Shown here piece after piece: positions 1-5,896 of a stretch of 5,896 bases of DNA (position 1 is the stretch's first letter; each line of letters begins with the position of its first letter). Origin of the DNA: M3007 sp039804245 (GTDB taxonomy: Bacteria > Bacteroidota > Bacteroidia > Chitinophagales > Saprospiraceae); NCBI GenBank assembly GCA_039804245.1, contig JBDLWO010000044.1, positions 1 through 5,896 on the forward strand. Reading direction: 5' to 3'. Under the pieces are notes generated by a model that worked only from the letters and a program-made list of their open reading frames with translations, ran no database searches and was not told the origin of the DNA. The translations under genes were made by a program, and so were the position numbers.

Positions 1-345
1 CTGGGTAAAAAGGTGTTTCTGACGAATGAAAATATCAGTTTCATTCACCCGAGAGGACATCAGCATGGCTGGAAGGAGGTTAAAACGAATATCTACGGTA
101 TGTTTGGCAGCAAATTTTCGCAACGTGATCTGAAAAGCAGCAATGAAACAGTTACCCTGTACGGCGATATGGCTGTACTCGAGTTTTACTGGGTTTTTGA
201 CGCCATATTTGCCGGTGACAATCCCGGTAAAATACAGACAAAAGGACGGGAAACCCAGGTTTTGAAGAAAACAGGCAAGAACTGGAAAATCGTCCACATT
301 CACTATTCGGGTATGCCCGCCACGCAGGAGCGACAGGGTTTCTGA
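1..345 (+). CDS. NTF2-like / SnoaL-type domain protein (3' part, start outside window)
   Basis: The reading frame is open from the first base to the TGA at 343-345 and gives 114 residues. The true start lies to the left; the GTG at 13 is simply an internal valine codon. The fold is inferred to be the NTF2-like alpha+beta barrel of the SnoaL_3/DUF4440 group. The signs are a mid-protein strand around YGDMAVLEFYW, then GRETQVLKKTGKNWKIVHIH, then the ending HYSGMP..ER.GF, which I recognise as the usual C-terminal signature of bacterial 'nuclear transport factor 2 family' proteins. Members are small cytosolic proteins, some enzymes and many of unknown role, so no substrate can be named. No signal peptide can be judged because the N-terminus is missing. 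The gene converges on the amylase gene with a 129-bp gap. The family call is fairly sure; the function is unknown. Confidence 0.85.
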   Translation: MGKKVFLTNENISFIHPRGHQHGWKEVKTNIYGMFGSKFSQRDLKSSNETVTLYGDMAVLEFYWVFDAIFAGDNPGKIQTKGRETQVLKKTGKNWKIVHIHYSGMPATQERQGF

Positions 346-369
346 CCGCCAGCTCTCACCCAAAAAACA

Positions 370-394
370 GGGGCATGCCTCATCAGCACGCCCC
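370..394 (-). terminator. Intrinsic terminator of the amylase gene
   Basis: Arms 370-378 and 386-394 pair over 9 positions with one A/C mismatch on the plus strand (a G-U pair in the minus-strand RNA) around a 7-base loop. Read on the minus strand, the second arm is followed by TGTTTTTT, a U tract. This makes it a good rho-independent terminator about 80 bases past the amylase stop. On the plus strand it is followed only by TTATATAT, so it could act weakly for the left-hand gene too, though that is less clear. Confidence 0.75.
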
Positions 395-422
395 TTATAT
401 ATGGACACCCGCAACCGTGTGG

Positions 423-474
423 GGTGGAACGACGGCGGTCCCGCTCAAAGGCAAGGATTCCACCGTTTTCTTTG
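423..474 (+). terminator. Possible terminator for the left-hand (+) gene
   Basis: GGTGGAA at 423-429 is matched by its exact complement TTCCACC at 458-464. The T-rich stretch GTTTTCTTTG follows on the plus strand and ends just before the amylase stop. The loop is long (28 bases), which weakens the case, although the loop itself contains a short GCGG/CCGC pairing. If real, it would stop plus-strand transcription before it runs antisense into the amylase gene. Confidence 0.3.
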
Positions 475-3309
475 TCAGTCAGACGACCTGACCAATCTTT
501 TCGACGTAATACCACCCTTGTCGTCACGCAGGGTAGCCAGATAAATGCCGGTGGGCCAGTTTCCTGCGGTAACGGGTGTCTCGTACTCACCTTCCGGCAG
601 TGTTCCCATATCGCGCTGCTCAATCAGTCGGCCCGACATATCGCGTATCTCCAGCCAGACCTCCGATCTCTGGTTCAGCGAGAAACGAACCAGCAACTGA
701 TCTGCCACCGGGTTGGGCTGAACAGCAAAGTAATCGGTTGCGCCCACAGGCTCTGCAGCGGGCAGGGTAACATAGGGAGGCAGCTCAACCTTTTTGTCGA
801 GATAAAGCCGGTATTCGCCCGGCGCCATACTGAATGTGGCAGGCACGCCGGAGGTCACCAGCAGTGTATCGCCCGTATAATATTCGTACCAGTATCCTGT
901 ATGCTGAAATGAAGGGTTCACCACCGAATTGGCCGTTGTACCCACATTGGCGAATACGGCCACATTCATATCCGGGTGGTTCAGGAATACCGAACGAATG
1001 GCGCCTCCATTCAGGTTGGCCTGAAAACTGCCGGTTTCAAAAACATCGTGACTTTTCCGGAGCTGAAGCAGTGATGCAGTGGCATCATACAGGTGCCTGC
1101 GCCAGGGATCGTTGAAATAGTCCCAGCGGATGGGCTTGGGAGATACGTTGCAGCCCGGATCGGATACGCCGTTTTCACAGAGAAATTTGGAAAAATCGTA
1201 GCCCACTTCCCCGAACTGCCAGAGCATCTTGGGACCGGGAATGGTGTAAAAAATATTATTGAGCATTTCAATACGGCGCATTCCGACCGGCAGGGTGCGC
1301 AGGTTATACGCCGGAATAGCATTCCCGTATGTTTTCAACTCATAAGCGATGCGTTCCTCGTCGTGACTTTCCATGTAGCCCACGAGGTGTGGTACCGACC
1401 AGCCCCGCTGCTGATAACTGATACCGGTCAGATTGGTGGCGGTGGTATAGCCCAGGGCCGTTTCCTTGTAGGCACCCCACATATTGCCCCAGAGCATCAT
1501 GCCGTACTCCGCCAGCTCTTTTTCCTCGTCATTGTTGGCAAAGTGCTCCAGTATGACGTAAAAATCAGGATCAATATCCCAGATGAAATCGGCGTAATCT
1601 TTCAGAATGGAAATACGGGAGGCATCGTAAACACCCCAGGCTGCGGTGTTGCCTACCGTATTTTTCTGGGTAAATCCTTTGGAAAGGTCAAAACGGAAGC
1701 CATCAAACTTGAATTCCCTGATCCAGTATTCCACGCAGTTTTTCACATACGATTTCGTGGCCGCTGACTCATGGTTGAAATCGTTAAACACGTTGAAATC
1801 GTGGCGGGCGGTGGGGTTCAGCCACGGATTATTGGCGGCCGGACGGTTATTGGCGGCATCCCAGTAAAGCTGCGCGAGCGGACTGGCGCCGGTAGCCTGA
1901 TTGAATACCACGTCCAGTATCACCGCAATACCGCGCTGGTGGCAGGCATCAATCAGCGTTTTCAGCGCATTGGCATCTCCGTAGTATTTGTCGAGTGCCT
2001 TGTGATAGGCCGGATTGTAGCCCCAGCTGATATTTCCGTCGAATTCATTCACCGGCATCAGTTCAATGGCGGTTACACCCAGATTATCGAGGTAGTCGAG
2101 GGTATCGAGCAGTGTCTGGTAGTCGTGGCGACTGATAAAATCGCGCATCAGCAGTTCGTAAACAACCAGATCGGACTTTTTCGGCTTGTTGAAATTCTGG
2201 ATTTGCCAGTTAAAGGGCTGTACTTCTGTCTGAATCACAGATACAATACCGGAAGTAAGGCCTGTGGGGTAAGCGGGCAAATTCGGATAAGTAAACGGAG
2301 GGATATACGGATCATTCCAGGGATCGAGTACGAGTGTACTGAGCGGATCGGCGATGCGCAGGGCGCCGTCAACCAGATACTGAAAGCGTACAGGCTCTCC
2401 GGGCGGAATATTCTGCAGATCAATCCAGAAGGTATTGCCGTCGAGACTCTTGCGCATCTGGAACGCCGGCGCGGGGGCCCAGTCGTTAAAGTCGCCAATC
2501 ACATACACAATCTGCTTGCCCGGAGCGTACAGCGACAGGCGTACGCTGCCCGCAGTGAGTTGCGTGATACCGTTTTTGGTACCGGCGGGTGGATCCTGAG
2601 CGGGCAGATTATCCGGTACAATATATGTGAAGGAGGCCGTATCGCGTTCGTTGCCGGCTACCGCCACGGCGTGCACCTGGTGGAAACCTCCGGTCGAGAC
2701 CGTCAGGTTTTTTTGCAGCAGTTCGGTATTGGTCTGTGTGGAAATGACCGCTCCGTTGTCGTACAGCGTCATGGTGGAGGGCTTTGAGGCTGCCACCCTG
2801 ACATTGATCTGTGCGTTCAGGCTGGTAATCTGGGAAAGATTCACCGGCTCCAGCATAAGCGTCTGCAGGGGGGCGTTATCCGGATATACATTATAAAACA
2901 TATCCGAACCGTCGCTGGCACGCCCGACTATACTGCCGTTGGTATTCCGGAAAACGAACGCCAGCTTGAGTACCGTTTCGTTGGCTCCGATACCGAAAAA
3001 CGTGCGGATATTGAAGGTTTTGCTCCAGACGTTGGGCGACACGTTCGTCATGGTTGCCGCCGCGTTGTTTACCGCCCAGGTAGTGGCCACATGCTTCCAG
3101 TCGGTCGGGCCCGTACTCAGGTTGGTGATCACGCCCAGGTGCGCGTACACAGGAGAAACGCCACTCAGAGCCCCATTACCCTGAGTGGCGTTATAATAGA
3201 TAGTCACATTGTCATCCACGTTCGGGAAAACGGGATCGCAGGTAACCTGAGCCGGCAGTATGCGGAACAACAGGCAGAAAAAGAGGAGCGTTAAAACTGG
3301 CCTTTTCAT
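475..3309 (-). CDS. Secreted GH13 alpha-amylase-family enzyme with T9SS C-terminal sorting domain
   Basis: This 944-residue enzyme is predicted to cut or rearrange alpha-glucans such as starch or glycogen outside the cell. Order of parts: signal peptide 1-20 (KR, hydrophobic core, LPA|Q); a beta-rich domain about 22-142 resembling starch-binding modules (inference); an Ig-like stretch about 145-232; a CBM48/E-set-like domain about 250-330 (VYVIGDFNDW); the GH13 barrel about 378-755; a C-terminal beta domain about 757-838; and a T9SS type A sorting domain about 861-942 (starting QPNP, later GIYLATL). The catalytic set is complete: nucleophile D541 in GFRFDLSKG, acid/base E588 in ILEHF, stabiliser D650 in ESHDEER. 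Region I reads DVVFNQ (466-471), with Gln where His is usual. The ATG at 3309 directly precedes the signal peptide, and the stop is TGA at 475-477. It lies 57 bp behind ald on the same strand with no clear promoter box. The exact specificity (amylase, neopullulanase or related) cannot be read from the sequence. Confidence 0.95.
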   Translation of the reverse strand: MKRPVLTLLFFCLLFRILPAQVTCDPVFPNVDDNVTIYYNATQGNGALSGVSPVYAHLGVITNLSTGPTDWKHVATTWAVNNAAATMTNVSPNVWSKTFNIRTFFGIGANETVLKLAFVFRNTNGSIVGRASDGSDMFYNVYPDNAPLQTLMLEPVNLSQITSLNAQINVRVAASKPSTMTLYDNGAVISTQTNTELLQKNLTVSTGGFHQVHAVAVAGNERDTASFTYIVPDNLPAQDPPAGTKNGITQLTAGSVRLSLYAPGKQIVYVIGDFNDWAPAPAFQMRKSLDGNTFWIDLQNIPPGEPVRFQYLVDGALRIADPLSTLVLDPWNDPYIPPFTYPNLPAYPTGLTSGIVSVIQTEVQPFNWQIQNFNKPKKSDLVVYELLMRDFISRHDYQTLLDTLDYLDNLGVTAIELMPVNEFDGNISWGYNPAYHKALDKYYGDANALKTLIDACHQRGIAVILDVVFNQATGASPLAQLYWDAANNRPAANNPWLNPTARHDFNVFNDFNHESAATKSYVKNCVEYWIREFKFDGFRFDLSKGFTQKNTVGNTAAWGVYDASRISILKDYADFIWDIDPDFYVILEHFANNDEEKELAEYGMMLWGNMWGAYKETALGYTTATNLTGISYQQRGWSVPHLVGYMESHDEERIAYELKTYGNAIPAYNLRTLPVGMRRIEMLNNIFYTIPGPKMLWQFGEVGYDFSKFLCENGVSDPGCNVSPKPIRWDYFNDPWRRHLYDATASLLQLRKSHDVFETGSFQANLNGGAIRSVFLNHPDMNVAVFANVGTTANSVVNPSFQHTGYWYEYYTGDTLLVTSGVPATFSMAPGEYRLYLDKKVELPPYVTLPAAEPVGATDYFAVQPNPVADQLLVRFSLNQRSEVWLEIRDMSGRLIEQRDMGTLPEGEYETPVTAGNWPTGIYLATLRDDKGGITSKRLVRSSD

Positions 3310-3366
3310 GCAAAAACAATTTTTCAGTTTGATTTATCTGTATTCCACAACGCCTTTCGGGCGAAC

Positions 3367-4479
3367 TCAGAGCACTTCTTCTACCGAAACCAGCGGGAGA
3401 TTGAACGCTTCTGCCACCCCGCCGTAAACCACCTTGCCGTTCACCACGTTGAGACCCAGTTTCAGTTCCTGGTTATCGCGGCAGGCTTTTTGCCAGCCTT
3501 TTTCTGCCAGCTGGATAGCGTAGGGGAGTGTCGCATTGGTGAGGGCTACTGTAGATGTAAATGGTACGGCACCCGGCATATTGGCTACGCAGTAGTGCAC
3601 CACGTCATCAATGATGAAAGTCGGATCTGCGTGTGTAGTTGGTTTGGTTGTTTCCACACAGCCGCCCTGATCCACTGCCACATCCACAATGACCGTACCG
3701 GGGCGCATGAGCTTGAGCATGTCGCGACGGATGAGTTTGGGAGCCTTGGCGCCCGGGAGCAGTACAGCCCCTACGACCAGATCATGCGTCTGGATCAGGC
3801 GACGGATATTGTATTCGTTGGAATATTCCGTAATAACATTGGCGGGCATCACATCGCTGAGGTAGCGCAGGCGTGGCAGGCTGGTATCGAGAATTGTTAC
3901 CATGGCACCGAGTCCTGCAGCCATTTTGGCGGCCTGCATACCAACGATACCGCCACCGATCACAAGCACCTTGCCGGGAGGCACACCTGGTACACCACCC
4001 AGCAGCACACCGCGGCCTTTGACGGGTTTCTCCAGATACTTGGCGCCCTCCTGGATGGCCATACGACCGGCTACTTCCGACATCGGAATAAGAAGCGGGA
4101 GTTGACGATCTTTTGTTTCCACTGTTTCATACGCAAGACACACCGCATTGCTTTTGATCATCGCATGCGTGAGTTCCTCGCTGGAGGCGAAGTGAAAATA
4201 GGTAAAAATCAGCTGATTGGGGCGGCAGCGCGCATATTCTTCAGCAATGGGTTCCTTGACCTTGATAATCATTTCCGCCGTGGCCCATACTTCGTCGGCC
4301 GTGGCAAGAATGGTGGCGCCGGCTTCTTCGTAGTCGCGGTCTTCAAAACCGGAACCTACTCCGGCTATACTCTGTACAAAAACCTGATGACCTCTTCTGG
4401 TAAACTCCATCGCGCCTGCGGGCGTGAGAGCAACCCGGTTTTCATTGCTTTTGATCTCTTTTGGTACACCGATTACCAT
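3367..4479 (-). CDS. ald: Alanine dehydrogenase (NAD-dependent)
   Basis: Catalyses the reversible oxidative deamination of L-alanine to pyruvate and ammonium with NAD+, in the cytosol; it supports alanine use as a carbon/nitrogen source or ammonium assimilation. The 370 residues match the family's usual length of about 371. The N-terminus MVIGVPKEIKSNENRVALTP is the classic start of the AlaDH/PNT family. Residues known to matter in characterised enzymes fall at the expected numbers: R15, K75 (IKVKEP), H96 (TYFHF) and D270 (VDVAVDQGG). The Rossmann loop GGGIVG is at 175-180, with an acidic D198 at the end of the next strand (TILD) for the adenosine ribose. The late motif HYCVANMPGAVP (295-306) is also typical. 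The short length and absence of membrane segments rule out transhydrogenase PntA/B. A TAnnTTTG box lies about 65 bases upstream of the ATG, and a hairpin sits in the leader between them. Confidence 0.97.
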   Translation of the reverse strand: MVIGVPKEIKSNENRVALTPAGAMEFTRRGHQVFVQSIAGVGSGFEDRDYEEAGATILATADEVWATAEMIIKVKEPIAEEYARCRPNQLIFTYFHFASSEELTHAMIKSNAVCLAYETVETKDRQLPLLIPMSEVAGRMAIQEGAKYLEKPVKGRGVLLGGVPGVPPGKVLVIGGGIVGMQAAKMAAGLGAMVTILDTSLPRLRYLSDVMPANVITEYSNEYNIRRLIQTHDLVVGAVLLPGAKAPKLIRRDMLKLMRPGTVIVDVAVDQGGCVETTKPTTHADPTFIIDDVVHYCVANMPGAVPFTSTVALTNATLPYAIQLAEKGWQKACRDNQELKLGLNVVNGKVVYGGVAEAFNLPLVSVEEVL

Positions 4480-4510
4480 ATTGATTGCTTGATTTTAGTT
4501 GGTGAGGAAT

Positions 4511-4530
4511 GGCGCCGGAATATCGGCACC
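4511..4530 (-). other. Hairpin in the ald leader
   Basis: Arms 4511-4517 and 4524-4530 pair over 7 positions around a 6-base loop; in the minus-strand RNA all seven pairs form, one of them G-U. No U tract follows on the minus strand, so it is not a typical terminator. It lies between the candidate ald promoter (4545-4552) and the ald ATG, about 31 bases before the start. It may be a weak end for the upstream gene, a leader structure, or chance. Confidence 0.35.
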
Positions 4531-4544
4531 GGCATAATCGGGCG

Positions 4545-4552
4545 CAAAGGTA
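4545..4552 (-). promoter_or_regulatory. Candidate Bacteroidota -7 promoter box for ald
   Basis: The minus strand reads TACCTTTG, an exact match to the TAnnTTTG -7 consensus of Bacteroidota primary sigma factors. It would place the transcript start near 4540 and give a leader of about 60 bases. A TTG exists upstream (4568-4566), but the spacer is only 13 bases, shorter than the usual 19 or so. The upstream half of the promoter is therefore not convincing. Confidence 0.5.
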
Positions 4553-4564
4553 GCAAAGAGTTGG

Positions 4565-5596
4565 TCAATCCTGACGCATTGGCAAGCCGAGCTCATTCTG
4601 AAGAAAGAAATAGTACTCTGTAGCATGTGCATCTTTGGCAACTGCAAAGAGCGGACGTTCCTTTGTATCGTTCTTCAGTTTGATCCAGAAGAGATAGTCA
4701 GACAGACCTCTCCACCTCCAGTAATACGTTTCAAAACGGATATAATCAATGTGGTCGAAATCAATCTGGTTATTCCTCCCTGATTCATATTCATTCAACA
4801 TTCTTTTTTCCGGGTCAAAAGTCACCCTTCTCTCCCAGTATTTATTGATGTGTTTTTGAAGCAACCGGCTCCTGTTGCGGTAAATCAGTATCGCAGCTGC
4901 CAGAAGTATTACCAGTACAATCCAGAAAGAAATCAGCCAGAACATGGAGAGTAATAATCCGATCGGCAAGAGAAGACGTATACTGAGCACATAATCCGGC
5001 GAATTACGGACTGACCGGATGGTTAAAAGTCTCGATTCTGCATAATCCTGCGTTCCGGCTATGGTGTTTTTGGGTAGTACCGAAGAGGCCATTCCCTCTT
5101 GTCGCATTTCGATCCCTCCTCTTTTCTGCATGGCAAAATAGAGACCGTTGGCTAATTTATCGTTCCTCAAGGACAGCACAAGCGCATCCGAACCCGGCCG
5201 GATGTGGAGATTATACGCGGGGAAAAACGGGTATGGAGTATGGGTATGCCTGATGTAAAGGATATCTTTGAAAAGAATTTCCCGTGCATCTGTCTCCTCC
5301 GGATTAAGGATCAGCAGTTTTTTGTCGAAATCAATCAATACCCTTTGGGGAGCAGCCAGGTAGTTGCCGGTCTGCCAGGCAAAGTATAGTGCGCCAGTCG
5401 CTCCGGCGAAAGTTGCCGTAGTAGCAATTATGGAACCCTCCCAAAAATCAGTATTCATGAAAATAACACAGGCCAGCCCAGCTGAAAGCAGGCACGAGAT
5501 AATGGCGAGAAGTGCAAAAAGGCGTGGATAGAGCTGGAGCAGGAAACGACTTTCTGTGGAAATTGTTTCAGGGCTTACGTGTTTTCCCGGGTGCAT
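4565..5596 (-). CDS. Membrane protein with duplicated transmembrane + PH-like-domain unit, function unknown
   Basis: I do not recognise a named family. From the ATG at 5594-5596 it encodes 343 residues with no signal peptide. Hydrophobic segments lie at about 24-47, 54-76 and 205-239; the last is long enough for two closely packed helices. Each hydrophobic block is followed by a soluble alpha/beta domain, about 85-166 and 257-342, and the two domains resemble each other. D89..KKLL matches D261..KRML, ILFKDILYIR (107-116) matches IDFDHIDYIR (278-287), and YFAMQ...GIEMRQ (153-166) matches YFFLQ...GLPMRQ (329-342). The pattern recalls bacterial PH-like (DUF304-type) domains after a membrane pair, but that is inference. 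The frame stays open to a TTG at 5695; I reject that longer start because the ATG has a TATCTTTG promoter box only 36 bases upstream, inside the extension. The 3' half is visibly more AT-rich than the amylase. The flanking genes, ald and trxB, give no hint of its role. Confidence 0.85.
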   Translation of the reverse strand: MHPGKHVSPETISTESRFLLQLYPRLFALLAIISCLLSAGLACVIFMNTDFWEGSIIATTATFAGATGALYFAWQTGNYLAAPQRVLIDFDKKLLILNPEETDAREILFKDILYIRHTHTPYPFFPAYNLHIRPGSDALVLSLRNDKLANGLYFAMQKRGGIEMRQEGMASSVLPKNTIAGTQDYAESRLLTIRSVRNSPDYVLSIRLLLPIGLLLSMFWLISFWIVLVILLAAAILIYRNRSRLLQKHINKYWERRVTFDPEKRMLNEYESGRNNQIDFDHIDYIRFETYYWRWRGLSDYLFWIKLKNDTKERPLFAVAKDAHATEYYFFLQNELGLPMRQD

Positions 5597-5631
5597 AAGG
5601 TTTAGATTGGTATGATATTGTTGTTTGAGAA

Positions 5632-5639
5632 CAAAGATA
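5632..5639 (-). promoter_or_regulatory. Candidate Bacteroidota -7 promoter box for the membrane-protein gene
   Basis: The minus strand reads TATCTTTG, a perfect TAnnTTTG match, 35 bases before the ATG at 5596. The implied leader is about 30 bases. No convincing TTG element lies about 19 bases further upstream. The box argues that the gene is transcribed separately from trxB and that the upstream TTG codon at 5695 is not the start. Confidence 0.5.
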
Positions 5640-5722
5640 GCAGCAACTGCGACAGTTGAGTATGTTACAGCATAATAATGTACTGGTAATGCCAATTATA
5701 TCTATTTTTACATGTAATAATT

Positions 5723-5757
5723 CAGCGGGAATCCCTGTCAGAAGAAGATTCCCGCTG
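5723..5757 (-). terminator. Probable trxB terminator hairpin
   Basis: CAGCGGGAATC at 5723-5733 and GATTCCCGCTG at 5747-5757 are perfect 11-bp complements with a 13-base loop. The hairpin starts 26 bases past the trxB stop on the minus strand. The sequence after it (AATTATTACATG) is AT-rich but not a clean U run, so the call rests on stem strength and position. It could work in either direction, but no plus-strand gene lies to its left. Confidence 0.65.
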
Positions 5758-5783
5758 TAATAATTTCTGTTCGAGACAACAAT

Positions 5784-5896
5784 TTACATTCCGTGCTCCA
5801 CCAGGTACCGCTCGGCATCCAGCGCTGCCATACAGCCAGAGCCGGCTGCCGTTACCGCCTGGCGATAAATCCGGTCCTGCACATCACCGCAGGCGA
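5784..5896 (-). CDS. trxB: Thioredoxin reductase (C-terminal end, rest outside window)
   Basis: Translating back from the TAA at 5784-5786 gives 36 residues: ACGDVQDRIYRQ, then AVTAAGSGCMAALDAERYL, then VEHGM. The GDVxDxxYRQAVTAAGxGCxAAxxAE stretch is the conserved end of the low-molecular-weight thioredoxin reductase: GD binds the FAD ribityl/phosphate region, and RQA is the family's FAD-contacting motif. The full enzyme, usually about 310-320 residues, uses NADPH and FAD to reduce thioredoxin in the cytosol. The CxxC active site is outside the window, so this identification rests on the tail alone; a closely related ferredoxin-NADP reductase is less likely because its ending differs. The gene is followed by a strong hairpin and then, 187 bp on, by the membrane-protein gene on the same strand. 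Confidence 0.93.
   Translation of the reverse strand, partial: ACGDVQDRIYRQAVTAAGSGCMAALDAERYLVEHGM

Noticed and set aside
424..912. Plus-strand open frame of 162 codons overlapping the amylase 3' end
   Set aside because: It runs antisense through the T9SS sorting domain and C-terminal beta domain, and has a composition typical of a shadow frame.
1771..2787. Plus-strand open frame of 338 codons opposite the amylase, and the similar one at 1093-1767
   Set aside because: Both are antisense to the GH13 catalytic and CBM48-like regions, which carry clear family motifs. The translations match nothing I recognise and no promoter or start context supports them.
3310..3330. TTGTTTTTG just before the amylase ATG as a promoter -7 box
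   Set aside because: It lacks the TA of TAnnTTTG and ends one base from the start codon, leaving no room for a leader.
3351..3363. Short hairpin CGCC/GGCG just after the ald stop as an ald terminator
   Set aside because: Only four pairs form and no U tract follows on the minus strand, so it is too weak to call.
3490..4623. Long plus-strand open frame (377 codons) covering most of ald in antisense
   Set aside because: It lies opposite a confidently identified alanine dehydrogenase with all its key residues. Its translation shows no recognisable domain and odd runs of His and Cys, as expected for an antisense shadow frame.
475..5896. Possible defence system, mobile element or other novel gene cluster
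   Set aside because: No transposase, recombinase, nuclease, toxin-antitoxin pair, direct-repeat array or tRNA-edge insertion was seen. Three of the minus-strand genes are common enzymes and the fourth is a lone membrane protein.

Overview
The window reads as ordinary chromosome from a member of the Bacteroidota, probably of the Chitinophagales/Saprospirales type (inference; no marker here fixes the genus). The support is a secreted enzyme ending in a type IX secretion (T9SS) sorting domain, which is confined to this phylum, two perfect TAnnTTTG boxes of the Bacteroidota -7 promoter type upstream of minus-strand genes, and no strong Shine-Dalgarno sequences ahead of the starts.

Layout from left to right. 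Bases 1-345 (+) are the 3' end of an NTF2-like/SnoaL-type small protein. It converges on a large minus-strand gene (475-3309) for a secreted multidomain GH13 alpha-amylase-family enzyme. The 129-bp gap between them holds a good intrinsic terminator for the amylase and a weaker hairpin that could stop the opposing transcript. Upstream of the amylase on the minus strand, 57 bp away, is alanine dehydrogenase (3367-4479). Next is an unrecognised membrane protein (4565-5596, minus) in which a transmembrane segment plus a small soluble domain occurs twice. The right edge cuts the 3' end of thioredoxin reductase (5784-5896, minus), followed by a perfect 11-bp hairpin that probably terminates it.

Four of the five genes lie on the minus strand, but they do not form an obvious pathway. 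They cover starch or glycogen breakdown outside the cell, alanine/pyruvate interconversion in the cytosol, thiol redox, and an unknown membrane function. Separate candidate promoters precede the membrane gene and ald. No clear promoter box was seen in the 57 bp before the amylase, so read-through from ald is possible. No susC/susD-type genes, mobile element, CRISPR array, tRNA or rRNA was seen.

No new multi-gene system can be supported here. The least explained item is the membrane protein with the internal duplication. The amylase is also worth a look for its five-part architecture and a Gln in place of the usual His in conserved region I.
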